From Saccharimonas sp963550135 (lineage in GTDB: Bacteria; Patescibacteriota; Saccharimonadia; Saccharimonadales; Saccharimonadaceae): a stretch of 64,000 bases of DNA. Made by a program: the position numbers and the translations under genes. The DNA lies in NCBI GenBank assembly GCA_963550135.1, contig CAUVBP010000004.1, positions 1 through 64,000 of the forward strand, in the 5' to 3' direction. Shown here piece by piece: positions 8,945 to 17,082 of the stretch; the stretch's first letter is position 1; every line of letters starts with the position of its first letter. The notes below the pieces were generated by a model, which saw only the letters and a list, made by a program, of their open reading frames with translations, made no database searches and was not told where the DNA came from.

Positions 8945-9445
8945 ATGAAAATTGATAATAGCTTTCCAGTTGTTTTTTGGGATAAAGACAAATCAACAAA
9001 GTCTCAATTTTATCCGTGTGAAACTATTCCTGACTTTTCGCTTGTGACATCGTGTATGGTTTGTGTATTTCATGAAAATAAAATACTTTTGGCCAAGCCA
9101 CCGCGTGGCTGGGGTTTGCCAGGTGGTCGTATGGAATTAGGAGAAACGCCAGAAGATTGTGCGCGACGCGAAGTGTACGAGGAAACATCCGTTGAACTAA
9201 ATTCTCTAAAATTGATTGGTGCTTGGTATATTGAAAAATTATTTCATTCTAAATATAACGATAGATACCCCGATAGGGCATATCAGCTGCTTTTTCTGGC
9301 TGATGTAAAACGAATAGATGATTTTGTAGCTTCGCACGAATCGTCGGCCAGGGAGTTTGTAGAATTTGATAAAGTACAAGACTATCATCATGATTTTGCT
9401 AATTTTGCTGAGATTATGACATATATTAAGAGCTGTGTCCTTTAG
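8945..9445 (+). CDS. Nudix hydrolase
   Basis: 166 residues with a Nudix box in GRMELGETPEDCARREVYEE followed by TS; the glycine usual after REVxEE is replaced by Ser. Nudix enzymes hydrolyse nucleoside diphosphates linked to another moiety. N-terminal residues resemble GDP-mannose-hydrolase-like Nudix proteins (a long strand region before the box), but the substrate is uncertain. A TATTTA sequence 6 bases upstream of ATG could be a weak -10 box. Confidence 0.85.
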   Translation: MKIDNSFPVVFWDKDKSTKSQFYPCETIPDFSLVTSCMVCVFHENKILLAKPPRGWGLPGGRMELGETPEDCARREVYEETSVELNSLKLIGAWYIEKLFHSKYNDRYPDRAYQLLFLADVKRIDDFVASHESSAREFVEFDKVQDYHHDFANFAEIMTYIKSCVL

Positions 9446-9501
9446 GCCTTTAGTTTGTCGTAGAGATGGCGGGCTGTTGGTCGCTAATCAGGTGGTTTTC
9501 G

Positions 9502-9510
9502 TGTTATAAT
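9502..9510 (+). promoter_or_regulatory. Extended -10 promoter of alaS
   Basis: TGTTATAAT (TGnTATAAT), 7 bases before ATG 9518; no good -35. Leaderless pattern. Confidence 0.6.
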
Positions 9511-9517
9511 TACCTCT

Positions 9518-11395
9518 ATGAACACACAAGAAATCCGCCAGAAATATCTCGAATTTTGCCAGAGGAACGGCCATGCTATTATTGAGCGGGCGCCACTGAT
9601 ATTGCACAACGACCCGACGACGTTATTTACCGGTTCGGGCATGCAGCCGCTACTACCGTATTTGCTGGGCCAGGATCATCCGCAGGGTACGAAACTAGCT
9701 GATAGCCAGACGTGTTTGCGGGCGCAGGATATCGAGGATGTTGGCGATAATCGCCACACGACGTTCTTTGAGATGCTGGGTAATTGGAGCATGGGCGAAT
9801 ATTTCAAACGCCAGCAGATTGAGTGGTTTTTCGAATTTTTGACAGAAATAGTTGGGCTAGATCCGAACAAGATTTATGTCAGCTGTTTTATCGGCGATGA
9901 GAAAAACAACATTCCGCGCGACGATGAAGCAGCACAAATTTGGCAGGAAGTTTTTGCCAAAAAAGGCATTGAAGCTAAAATTGTCGAGCTGGATAGCGCT
10001 GAAAATGGCGACAAGCTGGGTATGCAGGGCGGCCGGATTTTCTTCTACAACGATAAAGAAAACTGGTGGAGCCGCGGCGGCGGTATTGATAGCACGCCGA
10101 TTGGCGATCCATGCGGGCCGGACAGTGAGGTGTTTTATGATTTTGGTGAGCAGCATCACGATGTCAGCTTTGGGCAAGCGCATCCAGCCAGTGATAGCGG
10201 CCGATTTATGGAAATCGGTAACCAAGTGTTTATGCAGTATCGCCGGCTGGATGACGGTAGCTTTGAGCCGCTAGCGCGTAAGAATGTTGATTTCGGCGGC
10301 GGCCTGGAGCGGATTGCCGCGGCAGCAATTGACAGTCCTGATGTCTTTAAGATCAGCTTACTACAGCCAATTATTAAAAAAATGGAAAGTTTAAGCGGTG
10401 AGGAATATGCTACGCACACTGCATCAATGCGAGTGATTGCTGATCACCTTCGGGCGGCGGTATTTTTGGCGGTCGACGGCTGCGTGCCGAGCAATAAGGA
10501 GCAGGGCTACGTGATGCGCCGCTTATTACGCCGGGCGATTCGCTATAGTTTTGACCTGGGGATTGAGCAGAATTTCCTCGAGGAAGTCGTGCCGGTGATC
10601 GCTGATTTATATGAAGCCGATTTTCCAGAGGTTAAGGAAAACCGCGAGAGTATCATCGCTGTGCTGGTCAAGGAAGAAAAAGCCTTCCGCCAGACGTTGC
10701 GTAAAGGTCTTAGGCAAATGCGACATTATATCGACGACGGCTTGACTGGCGAAGAGTTATTTATGCTGTATGATACGTTTGGTTTTCCGGTGGAGCTGAG
10801 TACCGAAGAGGCCTATAAACAAGGCATCAAGCTTTCTGATAGTTGGCGTGCCGAGTTTGATACTAAGATGAATGAACAGCGCCAGCGCTCCAAAACCGCC
10901 CGCAAGGGTCAATTTCATGGTGGCCTGGAGGGTACAGAGCCGATTCACTTGAAATACCACACGGCAACACACCTGCTAGGTGCGGCGCTGCGCAAAGTCT
11001 TGAATGCGCCGGATCTGCAGCAGCACGGCAGCAATATCACAGCTGAACGTCTGCGTTTTGATTTTAATCACAGTAAATTGACGCCAGAGGAAAAACAGGC
11101 GGTTGAAGATCAAGTGAACGCTTGGATTGACGCTGATTTGCCGGTAAGCTTTGCCGTCTATCCGACTGACGAGGCGCTAAAAATGGGTGCTATCGGCGCG
11201 TTTGGCGAGCGTTATGGCAATGAAGTTAAGGTCTATTCCATTGGCGAGGGCGAAAACAGAGTTAGCTTCGAAGTTTGCGGCGGTCCGCACGTCGAGCATA
11301 CTGGCACTCTGGCTGAAGGCGGTAAACGCTTCAAAATAAATAAAGAGGAATCCAGCTCGGCAGGTATTCGGCGTATTAAAGCTATTCTTGTGTAG
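9518..11395 (+). CDS. alaS: Alanyl-tRNA synthetase, shortened form
   Basis: 625 residues, against about 870 in Escherichia coli. The class II catalytic domain is complete (FTGSGMQPLLPY, GDNRHTTFFEMLGNWSMG). The editing-site metal ligands are present: HTATH (481-485) and CGGPHVEH (C587, H591). Two parts are missing: the beta-barrel that normally precedes HTATH (no YAESGGQ-type segment; the frame goes straight from the helical domain to HTATH) and the whole C-terminal DHHA1/C-Ala region, since the protein ends just after SSSAGIRRIKAI. It should still charge and edit, but tRNA binding by C-Ala is lost. The 3' end overlaps the convergent gene by 14 bases. Confidence 0.93.
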   Translation: MNTQEIRQKYLEFCQRNGHAIIERAPLILHNDPTTLFTGSGMQPLLPYLLGQDHPQGTKLADSQTCLRAQDIEDVGDNRHTTFFEMLGNWSMGEYFKRQQIEWFFEFLTEIVGLDPNKIYVSCFIGDEKNNIPRDDEAAQIWQEVFAKKGIEAKIVELDSAENGDKLGMQGGRIFFYNDKENWWSRGGGIDSTPIGDPCGPDSEVFYDFGEQHHDVSFGQAHPASDSGRFMEIGNQVFMQYRRLDDGSFEPLARKNVDFGGGLERIAAAAIDSPDVFKISLLQPIIKKMESLSGEEYATHTASMRVIADHLRAAVFLAVDGCVPSNKEQGYVMRRLLRRAIRYSFDLGIEQNFLEEVVPVIADLYEADFPEVKENRESIIAVLVKEEKAFRQTLRKGLRQMRHYIDDGLTGEELFMLYDTFGFPVELSTEEAYKQGIKLSDSWRAEFDTKMNEQRQRSKTARKGQFHGGLEGTEPIHLKYHTATHLLGAALRKVLNAPDLQQHGSNITAERLRFDFNHSKLTPEEKQAVEDQVNAWIDADLPVSFAVYPTDEALKMGAIGAFGERYGNEVKVYSIGEGENRVSFEVCGGPHVEHTGTLAEGGKRFKINKEESSSAGIRRIKAILV

Positions 11396-12242
11396 TAAGA
11401 CGCTCGTTGACTATTGATTCTAGTGTGGATTCTACTTCGCCCTTTAGTAGATCTAAGCTTTTAGGCTGCAAGGTTTTTCTCTGTCCTGTGCATGGATCAA
11501 AGAAGTAGCATAAAACATCTGTATCGCCTGTGCTGTTAACAAGTATTTTGTAATGAATTTTTGTGTCAATACCATCGTATTCATAAGGAATCTGTAATTC
11601 AAGTTTGCCTCTTGCTAGTACGCTCGATAAAGCTTCCTCTGCATTGCTATTTAGATAAGTTCCTACCAAATCTGCCTCAACGCCGCTAATGTTGGTAGAG
11701 CCAGCGCGTATTAATGCTTCTTCTGGTACTGAAGAACCTTCGATATCACGGACTAAGGGCTCAATATACGAAAATGTCTTGTCTGTGCGATATTGATTGC
11801 TATTTATAGCTACACGGGATAGAGCGTTTACTATGTCGCTTGGCGTAGTTTCTGCGGAATCTGACAATTCACGTATATAGGAGTTATCGGCTGATATAGG
11901 CCAAATCATGTCTAATCTTGCCGCTACTAGATGGCTAGGTACTTTTATGTTTCTACCGGGTGCTACCCATTCTCCACGAGAAGACAGCCTAAGTTTGAGA
12001 GAATCTTTTTCTGAACTACCAGCACCCGCCACGAAAGACAATCTAGTACCGGTAGCAGCCACATCGCCCATTTGAACAAGGCGCATTGTTAGGGCTCCAT
12101 CTTCGTAGGTACCAAACGGCTGACTGATGACTTCTGTACTCTGGATTGTTGGCTCTGTAGCGTCTAACGAATATAGCGCATCTAATATACGGTCTCCGGT
12201 ATTTTGTGGTTGAGGCTCTGATACTCTTGGTGATTGGTCCAT
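11382..12242 (-). CDS. Hypothetical soluble protein
   Basis: 286 residues with no recognised domain, signal peptide or membrane helix. The N-terminal 20 residues are Pro/Gln-rich; the rest is mixed alpha/beta, with a PSDIVNALSRVAINS helix and a C-terminal strand region (KIHYKILVNSTGDTDVLCYFF). Start ATG 12242 is chosen because TTGACA-17-TACAAT ends 7 bases upstream; an in-frame TTG at 12278 coincides with the -35 box. It overlaps the alaS 3' end and is divergent from ftsA. Confidence 0.6.
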   Translation of the reverse strand: MDQSPRVSEPQPQNTGDRILDALYSLDATEPTIQSTEVISQPFGTYEDGALTMRLVQMGDVAATGTRLSFVAGAGSSEKDSLKLRLSSRGEWVAPGRNIKVPSHLVAARLDMIWPISADNSYIRELSDSAETTPSDIVNALSRVAINSNQYRTDKTFSYIEPLVRDIEGSSVPEEALIRAGSTNISGVEADLVGTYLNSNAEEALSSVLARGKLELQIPYEYDGIDTKIHYKILVNSTGDTDVLCYFFDPCTGQRKTLQPKSLDLLKGEVESTLESIVNERLTTQE

Positions 12243-12249
12243 GTTGCAT

Positions 12250-12278
12250 ATTGTAGCATAACTACTGTAATATGTCAA
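12250..12278 (-). promoter_or_regulatory. Consensus promoter, leaderless type
   Basis: TTGACA (12278-12273), 17-base spacer, TACAAT (12255-12250), 7 bases to ATG 12242. Confidence 0.7.
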
Positions 12279-12322
12279 GACTGGTCGCCAATGAATGTAG
12301 TGTTGTATAATGAAATATACTT

Positions 12323-13612
12323 ATGCTAGATAAATTGCGTAGTAAGATTGCTGACAAAATAGGAGATCGGTCGAATGACCCTGTAGATAAAGATGATTAT
12401 ATCGTTGCACTTGATATCGGTACCGAAAACGTTAAGGCGCTGTTAGCTCGCGTTAGCGGCGACGATATTGAGATTCTTGGTGTTGGACGTGCTCATCAGG
12501 AGTTGTCTGATATGCATTCGGGCGCGATTGCTGATATTGCTGGCGTAGTGCAACACTGCGAGGACGCTCTGACTCGGGCTGAAGATGAAGCTGGCTTGCA
12601 GGCCAAGCATGCTGTCATCGGTATAGCTGGCGAACTGGTAAAGGGTACGACTAGTACGATTCGTTATCGTCGTCCGCAGCCCGACCGTCCGCTTGATGAG
12701 CAAGAAGTTGAGTTTATTATCGAGAAGGTCCAAGATCGCGCTGCTAAACGGGCGCAAAAACAAATCGCCTTAGAGACGGGCAATGACGAGGTTGAGGTCA
12801 AGCTGGTCAACTCAGCGCTGGTTAGTATTCATATTGACGGCTATAAAGTGTCGAATCCGATTGGCTTTCAGGGTAAGGATGTAGCAGTGCAAATTTATAC
12901 GGCGTTTGCGCCGATGGTGCATATTGGCGCGTTAGAGAGAGTGGCGCAAGAGCTTGATTTGGAGTTATTGGCGGTCGCTGCTGAGCCGTTTGCGGTTAGC
13001 CGTAGCGTACTTGGCACTGATAGTAGTAGTGCTTTTACGGCAATTTTAGCAGATGTAGGTGGCGGCACGACAGATATTGCAGTGGTTAATGACGGCGGCG
13101 TTGAGGGCACCAAGATGTTTGGTATCGGTGGCCGTAGTTTTACTAAAACTATCGCTGATGAGTTGTCAATTCCGTACGATCAGGCAGAAAAACTCAAAGT
13201 AAATATTGAGGACAGTAAAATTAAAGCTACCGTCAAAAAAGATGTGGCAGTTGCCGTTGATAAGACTCTCGAGGTTTGGTTGGCTGGCGTAGAGCTAGCA
13301 TTGAGCGAGTTTGACGCAGTCGATCAGCTGCCGCCGCGTATTTTGTTGTGTGGTGGCGGTGCTAGCTTGTCTCAATTAGTTACGGCTCTCGAAAAGCGCG
13401 ATTGGTACAGCGAGTTGCCGTTTACTAAGCGTCCGACAGTACGGCGCATTCGTCCCGATCAGGTTGTTGGTATTACGGATAAAACCGGTGAAGTCAATGA
13501 TCACACTTTTATTACGGCGATGGGTCTGCTGCGTGTTGGCTATGATACAATAATAGGAGCAGGCGACACTCAGTCGGTTCGCAGTAAAATTAATAGGATT
13601 TTGCGAATTTAA
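12323..13612 (+). CDS. ftsA: FtsA-like actin-fold cell division protein
   Basis: 429 residues of the actin-like ATPase superfamily. Phosphate-1 motif is VALDIGTENVKALLA; phosphate-2 is DVGGGTTDIAV; the adenosine motif is ILLCGGGASL. An SHS2-like subdomain 1C lies between them. FtsA tethers FtsZ to the membrane; the C-terminus here is short (KINRILRI), a weakly amphipathic tail. PilM-type proteins share the fold, but the downstream envelope genes (membrane protein, ruvX, mltG) favour a division role. A TATAAT box sits 11 bases upstream of ATG. No ftsZ is in the window. Confidence 0.8.
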   Translation: MLDKLRSKIADKIGDRSNDPVDKDDYIVALDIGTENVKALLARVSGDDIEILGVGRAHQELSDMHSGAIADIAGVVQHCEDALTRAEDEAGLQAKHAVIGIAGELVKGTTSTIRYRRPQPDRPLDEQEVEFIIEKVQDRAAKRAQKQIALETGNDEVEVKLVNSALVSIHIDGYKVSNPIGFQGKDVAVQIYTAFAPMVHIGALERVAQELDLELLAVAAEPFAVSRSVLGTDSSSAFTAILADVGGGTTDIAVVNDGGVEGTKMFGIGGRSFTKTIADELSIPYDQAEKLKVNIEDSKIKATVKKDVAVAVDKTLEVWLAGVELALSEFDAVDQLPPRILLCGGGASLSQLVTALEKRDWYSELPFTKRPTVRRIRPDQVVGITDKTGEVNDHTFITAMGLLRVGYDTIIGAGDTQSVRSKINRILRI

Positions 13613-13624
13613 TAGAGAAATAAT

Positions 13625-15277
13625 ATGCAAAAAGATGTCATTTATATAGATGTAGAAGACGATGTTACTTCAATTATTGGCAAGATAAAAGCTGCTAATT
13701 CGAACATTGTTGCTTTGGTACCGCCGAAGCGAATTGGGGCGATTCAGAGTGCAGTAAATCTTAAGCTAGTGCACCGCGCGGCTGAGCGGGTCGATAAAAA
13801 ACTGGTAATTATTACTAATAATGATGCTTTGTCGACGCTTGCGGGCAGCGCGGGTATTCCGGTGGCCAAAAATTTGCAGAGTCGTCCAGAATTAGCTGAG
13901 ATTCCGGCTCTTGAAGTCAACAGTGACGATGACGTGATTGATGGATCGGAAACGTTGAACGGTGGCGCTAAGCCCAACGCGCAAACTCTTGACGATAAGA
14001 AAGGGCAGTCGTCTCTTAATGATGAGCTTAGCAAAATTGAAGATGAAGGAGAGGATGAGCTGCCGTCTTCTAAAGGTAAGGATGGCGGCGATAAGAAATT
14101 TGCTGACCAGGCGGATAGCAAGTCGAAAAAAAGTCCGAAAATTCCCGATTTTAATACTTTTCGTAAAAAGTTCTTCATTATCGGTGCGGCTGTTATTTTG
14201 TTGATCGCTGGTTTGGTGTGGGCGTTTGTGTTTGCGCCGCGAGCACAGATTGTCATTTCTGCGCAAACTAGCAGCGTGGCTGTTAACACTCATATCAAAT
14301 CAAGCGTTGCTGTTAATACTAGTTTGCAAGATGGTACTGTCAAACTGACGACCAAAACTAGAGAAAAAGCGATTTCTAAAACATTTACAGCTACCGGCAA
14401 GAAGGATGTTGGCGAAAAAGCGACTGGTATAGTAAGCTTTTCGACGCGCGATATTGACAATCTTGGTACAGAAATCCCAGCAGGAACAACTTTGACGACA
14501 GATTCTGGCGCCGAGTATGTTACTAATGAAGGCGTTAAAATCTCGCTTAGTAATTATCGTAATGCCAAGGTGAAAATTACTGCCGCACGCAGCGGCGCCA
14601 GCTATAATGGCGCTAGCGGTACAGTCAAGGGAGCGCCTAGTGGTATTTCAGCAAGTATTAGCGGCTCGACGACGGGAGGTACTGACAAAACTATTACCGT
14701 CGTTCAACAAAGCGATATCAATAAAGCAATGCGCGAACTCGTCACTGAGGACGATAAGAACCAAAACAAAGCTGCTTTGCAAACTGAGTTTGGCAAGGAT
14801 TACACAATTATCAATGAGTCATTCGCGGCGGATATCGCTGGTATTAATAAGCCTGCTGTTGATAGCGAGGCTAACGACGGCCAAGCGGCAATTACTGGTA
14901 CAATGAAGTTCTCGCTTTCTGGTATTGCTCGCAGCGAGTTTGATACGTTTCTCAAAGCTTACTGCCAGCAGCGCATTGATGGCAAGTCAAACCAGAAAAT
15001 TTATGATACCGGCAGTAAAACAGTTTCTCTGACTAACATAGCTATTTCAGGCGATACGATTAATGCGACAGTCTCGGCGAACGGTAAAGTTGGTCCGAAA
15101 ATTGACGAAGACGCCATCAAGGAGTACGTCAAAGGCCAGTCGGTCGGCGAGGTTCAAGAGCGCGTCAAGACTGTCGAAGGTATAAAATCGGTGGACGTGA
15201 ACCTTTCGCCATTTTGGGTTTATAGAGTTCCAGATGACACCAAGAAGATAAGCGTAAAGTTTCAGATAGATGGCTAA
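13625..15277 (+). CDS. Single-pass membrane protein with beta-rich extracellular domain
   Basis: 550 residues. Residues 1-100 form a cytoplasmic alpha/beta domain (VIYIDVEDDVTSI, KLVIITNN). A charged low-complexity linker (about 100-170) leads to one membrane helix (about 180-203, FIIGAAVILLIAGLVW). The rest is Thr/Ser-rich and beta-prone, with segments such as KATGIVSFSTRD and IPAGTTLTTDSG that recur in large exported proteins of candidate-phyla bacteria. It lies 12 bases after ftsA and overlaps ruvX by 8 bases. A role at the envelope or division site is inferred from context only. Confidence 0.65.
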   Translation: MQKDVIYIDVEDDVTSIIGKIKAANSNIVALVPPKRIGAIQSAVNLKLVHRAAERVDKKLVIITNNDALSTLAGSAGIPVAKNLQSRPELAEIPALEVNSDDDVIDGSETLNGGAKPNAQTLDDKKGQSSLNDELSKIEDEGEDELPSSKGKDGGDKKFADQADSKSKKSPKIPDFNTFRKKFFIIGAAVILLIAGLVWAFVFAPRAQIVISAQTSSVAVNTHIKSSVAVNTSLQDGTVKLTTKTREKAISKTFTATGKKDVGEKATGIVSFSTRDIDNLGTEIPAGTTLTTDSGAEYVTNEGVKISLSNYRNAKVKITAARSGASYNGASGTVKGAPSGISASISGSTTGGTDKTITVVQQSDINKAMRELVTEDDKNQNKAALQTEFGKDYTIINESFAADIAGINKPAVDSEANDGQAAITGTMKFSLSGIARSEFDTFLKAYCQQRIDGKSNQKIYDTGSKTVSLTNIAISGDTINATVSANGKVGPKIDEDAIKEYVKGQSVGEVQERVKTVEGIKSVDVNLSPFWVYRVPDDTKKISVKFQIDG

Positions 15278-15668
15278 GCAGTATTTGGCGCTTGACGTCG
15301 GCGAGCGGCGAATTGGCGTGGCATCGGCAAGCAGCGATGTTAAGATTGCCGTACCAGGCGACTGGATTGATGTCGACGGCAAGGAACTCGATATTATCCG
15401 CGAGATGCTGATTGACGAATCAATAGATGTTCTGGTAGTGGGTTATCCGCGCAATCAACGAGGCGAGCCGACTGCGCAGACTCAGTATGTCGAAAACTTC
15501 GTTGACAGTCTTGGTCAAATTGAATCTGAAGTTGTATTCCAGGACGAATCGTTGACGAGCGTCAAAGCAGAGAATATCTTAGCATCGCAAAAACGTCCGT
15601 ATAGTAAGGGCGAGATTGATTCTATGGCAGCTAGCATTATTTTACAAGATTATTTGGAGGCTCAATAA
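15270..15668 (+). CDS. ruvX: RuvX/YqgF-type Holliday junction resolvase-like nuclease
   Basis: 132 residues with an RNase H-like fold. ALDVGERRIGVA near the N-terminus is the YqgF signature; VVGYPRN, FQDESLTS and the C-terminal IDSMAASIILQDY complete the family pattern with the acidic catalytic residues. Family members process 16S rRNA 5' ends and/or cleave Holliday junctions. It overlaps the upstream gene, and its stop overlaps the ATG of mltG (TAATG). Confidence 0.9.
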   Translation: MAKQYLALDVGERRIGVASASSDVKIAVPGDWIDVDGKELDIIREMLIDESIDVLVVGYPRNQRGEPTAQTQYVENFVDSLGQIESEVVFQDESLTSVKAENILASQKRPYSKGEIDSMAASIILQDYLEAQ

Positions 15669-16960
15669 TGGATGGTTTCAAACGGCAGAATGGCCAACAA
15701 TTTAATTATCAGCCGAATAATAATCGGCAAGTACCGCCGCTTGGCGCGGCTCCACGTCCTGCGCCTCGTGCTATTGATCCAAATCAGCCAATGGGGCAAA
15801 AGGCTAATATTTCGCTTAACCCCGACCATGACGCTGCGAGCCAGAAGGTGTCAAAGAAGAAACGTTGTCTTCGGCGCTGGATGATTATTTTGATAACAGT
15901 CATGGTGTTTTTGACAGCGGTTTTTGCGGCACTATTTAAGTGGTACGAGACGCAGCTAAAACCAGTCTCAAGCGATAGCAATAAGGTGTCGGTTACTGTT
16001 GAAGACGGCTCCTCGGTCTCAACAGTTGCCAATACGCTGGCCAGCAAAAATCTTATTCGCAACCGATTAGCTTTTGAGGTTTATGTGCGCCTTAATAATA
16101 AAAATAGCATCAAAGCTGGCACCTGTATGATTGCCCCGTCTGAGTCGGTCGCTGATATTGTTAACCGTATGAATAATGGCTGTCATGACTTCAAAACTAT
16201 TACTTTCTATCCTGGCGGTACGTTAGAGAGTTCTAAGTATAAGGCTTCGCAATCGTCTGATGGTGTTGATAAAACGAGCGTCCGTTATATCTTGCGCCAA
16301 GCAGGCTACTCTGATGATGAGATCTCAAATGCTTTCAAAGCGAAATACGATAGTCCTCTGTTTGCTGATCGTCCAAGCGGGTCGTCTTTGGAGGGCTACG
16401 TTTTTGGGGAGACATATCAATTTACGGGCGATGCCACAGCTAAAGATGTTTTACAGACAGTGTTTGATCACATGTACAAGGTTGTGCAGAAAAATGACTT
16501 AGTAAATAAGTTTAAGGCGCAAGGTTTGACGCTTTATCAAGGGTTGACTATGGCTTCGATTGTTGAGCGGGAATTGGGCTGCGAAGATAAACCGACCGTC
16601 GAGCGCAAAAATCGCTGTTATCAATACCAGCGGGGTATTGCGCAGGTGTTTATAGCTCGCTACAAGAAAAACATGCAGCTTGGTTCTGATGTAACCTTTA
16701 TTTATGCTGCAGACAAAGCTGGTGTTAAGCCTAAGGTGGATATTGATTCTCCGTATAATACTCGCAAGCATACTGGTCTGCCGCCGACGCCAATTGCGAC
16801 ACCTGGCGAATTATCGCTTAAAGCGGTCGCTAATCCGGCGCCTGGCGATAACTTATTCTTCATAGCCGGCGATGACGGTTTAATATATTTCGCCAAAACC
16901 GATGAGGAACATAAAAACAATATTGACAAATACTGCCAGAAGTTGTGTAGTATCGTATAA
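15668..16960 (+). CDS. mltG: Endolytic murein transglycosylase MltG
   Basis: 430 residues. A Gln/Asn/Pro-rich cytoplasmic N-terminus (1-70) precedes one membrane helix (about 75-97), then a LysM-like subdomain and the YceG catalytic domain. The catalytic Glu is E300 in ASIVERE; the later YNTRKHTGLPPTPI is the family signature. MltG cuts nascent glycan strands and limits peptidoglycan chain length. SD GGAGG lies just before ATG. The ruvX-mltG pairing matches the yqgF/yceG neighbourhood of many bacteria. Confidence 0.92.
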   Translation: MDGFKRQNGQQFNYQPNNNRQVPPLGAAPRPAPRAIDPNQPMGQKANISLNPDHDAASQKVSKKKRCLRRWMIILITVMVFLTAVFAALFKWYETQLKPVSSDSNKVSVTVEDGSSVSTVANTLASKNLIRNRLAFEVYVRLNNKNSIKAGTCMIAPSESVADIVNRMNNGCHDFKTITFYPGGTLESSKYKASQSSDGVDKTSVRYILRQAGYSDDEISNAFKAKYDSPLFADRPSGSSLEGYVFGETYQFTGDATAKDVLQTVFDHMYKVVQKNDLVNKFKAQGLTLYQGLTMASIVERELGCEDKPTVERKNRCYQYQRGIAQVFIARYKKNMQLGSDVTFIYAADKAGVKPKVDIDSPYNTRKHTGLPPTPIATPGELSLKAVANPAPGDNLFFIAGDDGLIYFAKTDEEHKNNIDKYCQKLCSIV

Positions 16961-16964
16961 AGTA

Positions 16965-16994
16965 TTGACATTAACGCTAGTGATTTGCTATAAT
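16965..16994 (+). promoter_or_regulatory. Consensus promoter of the first LysM-CHAP gene
   Basis: TTGACA (16965-16970), 18-base spacer, extended -10 TGCTATAAT ending 16994. Expected start near 17001, giving an untranslated leader of about 80 bases that holds a micro-ORF. Confidence 0.75.
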
Positions 16995-17027
16995 ATAGAG
17001 TATACACGAGGACTTGCAGGAACAATT

Positions 17028-17072
17028 ATGAATTATTGCCAGCTCTATCGTGCTCATAATATGATTTTCTAG
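17028..17072 (+). CDS. Upstream micro-ORF (leader peptide) of the LysM-CHAP gene
   Basis: ATG to TAG encoding 14 residues (MNYCQLYRAHNMIF), preceded at good distance by GCAGGAA. Its stop codon TAG is the first part of TAGGAGAA, the Shine-Dalgarno site of the main gene, so ribosomes ending here would sit on that site. Translational coupling or regulation is inferred. Confidence 0.45.
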   Translation: MNYCQLYRAHNMIF

Positions 17073-17082
17073 GAGAACCATT

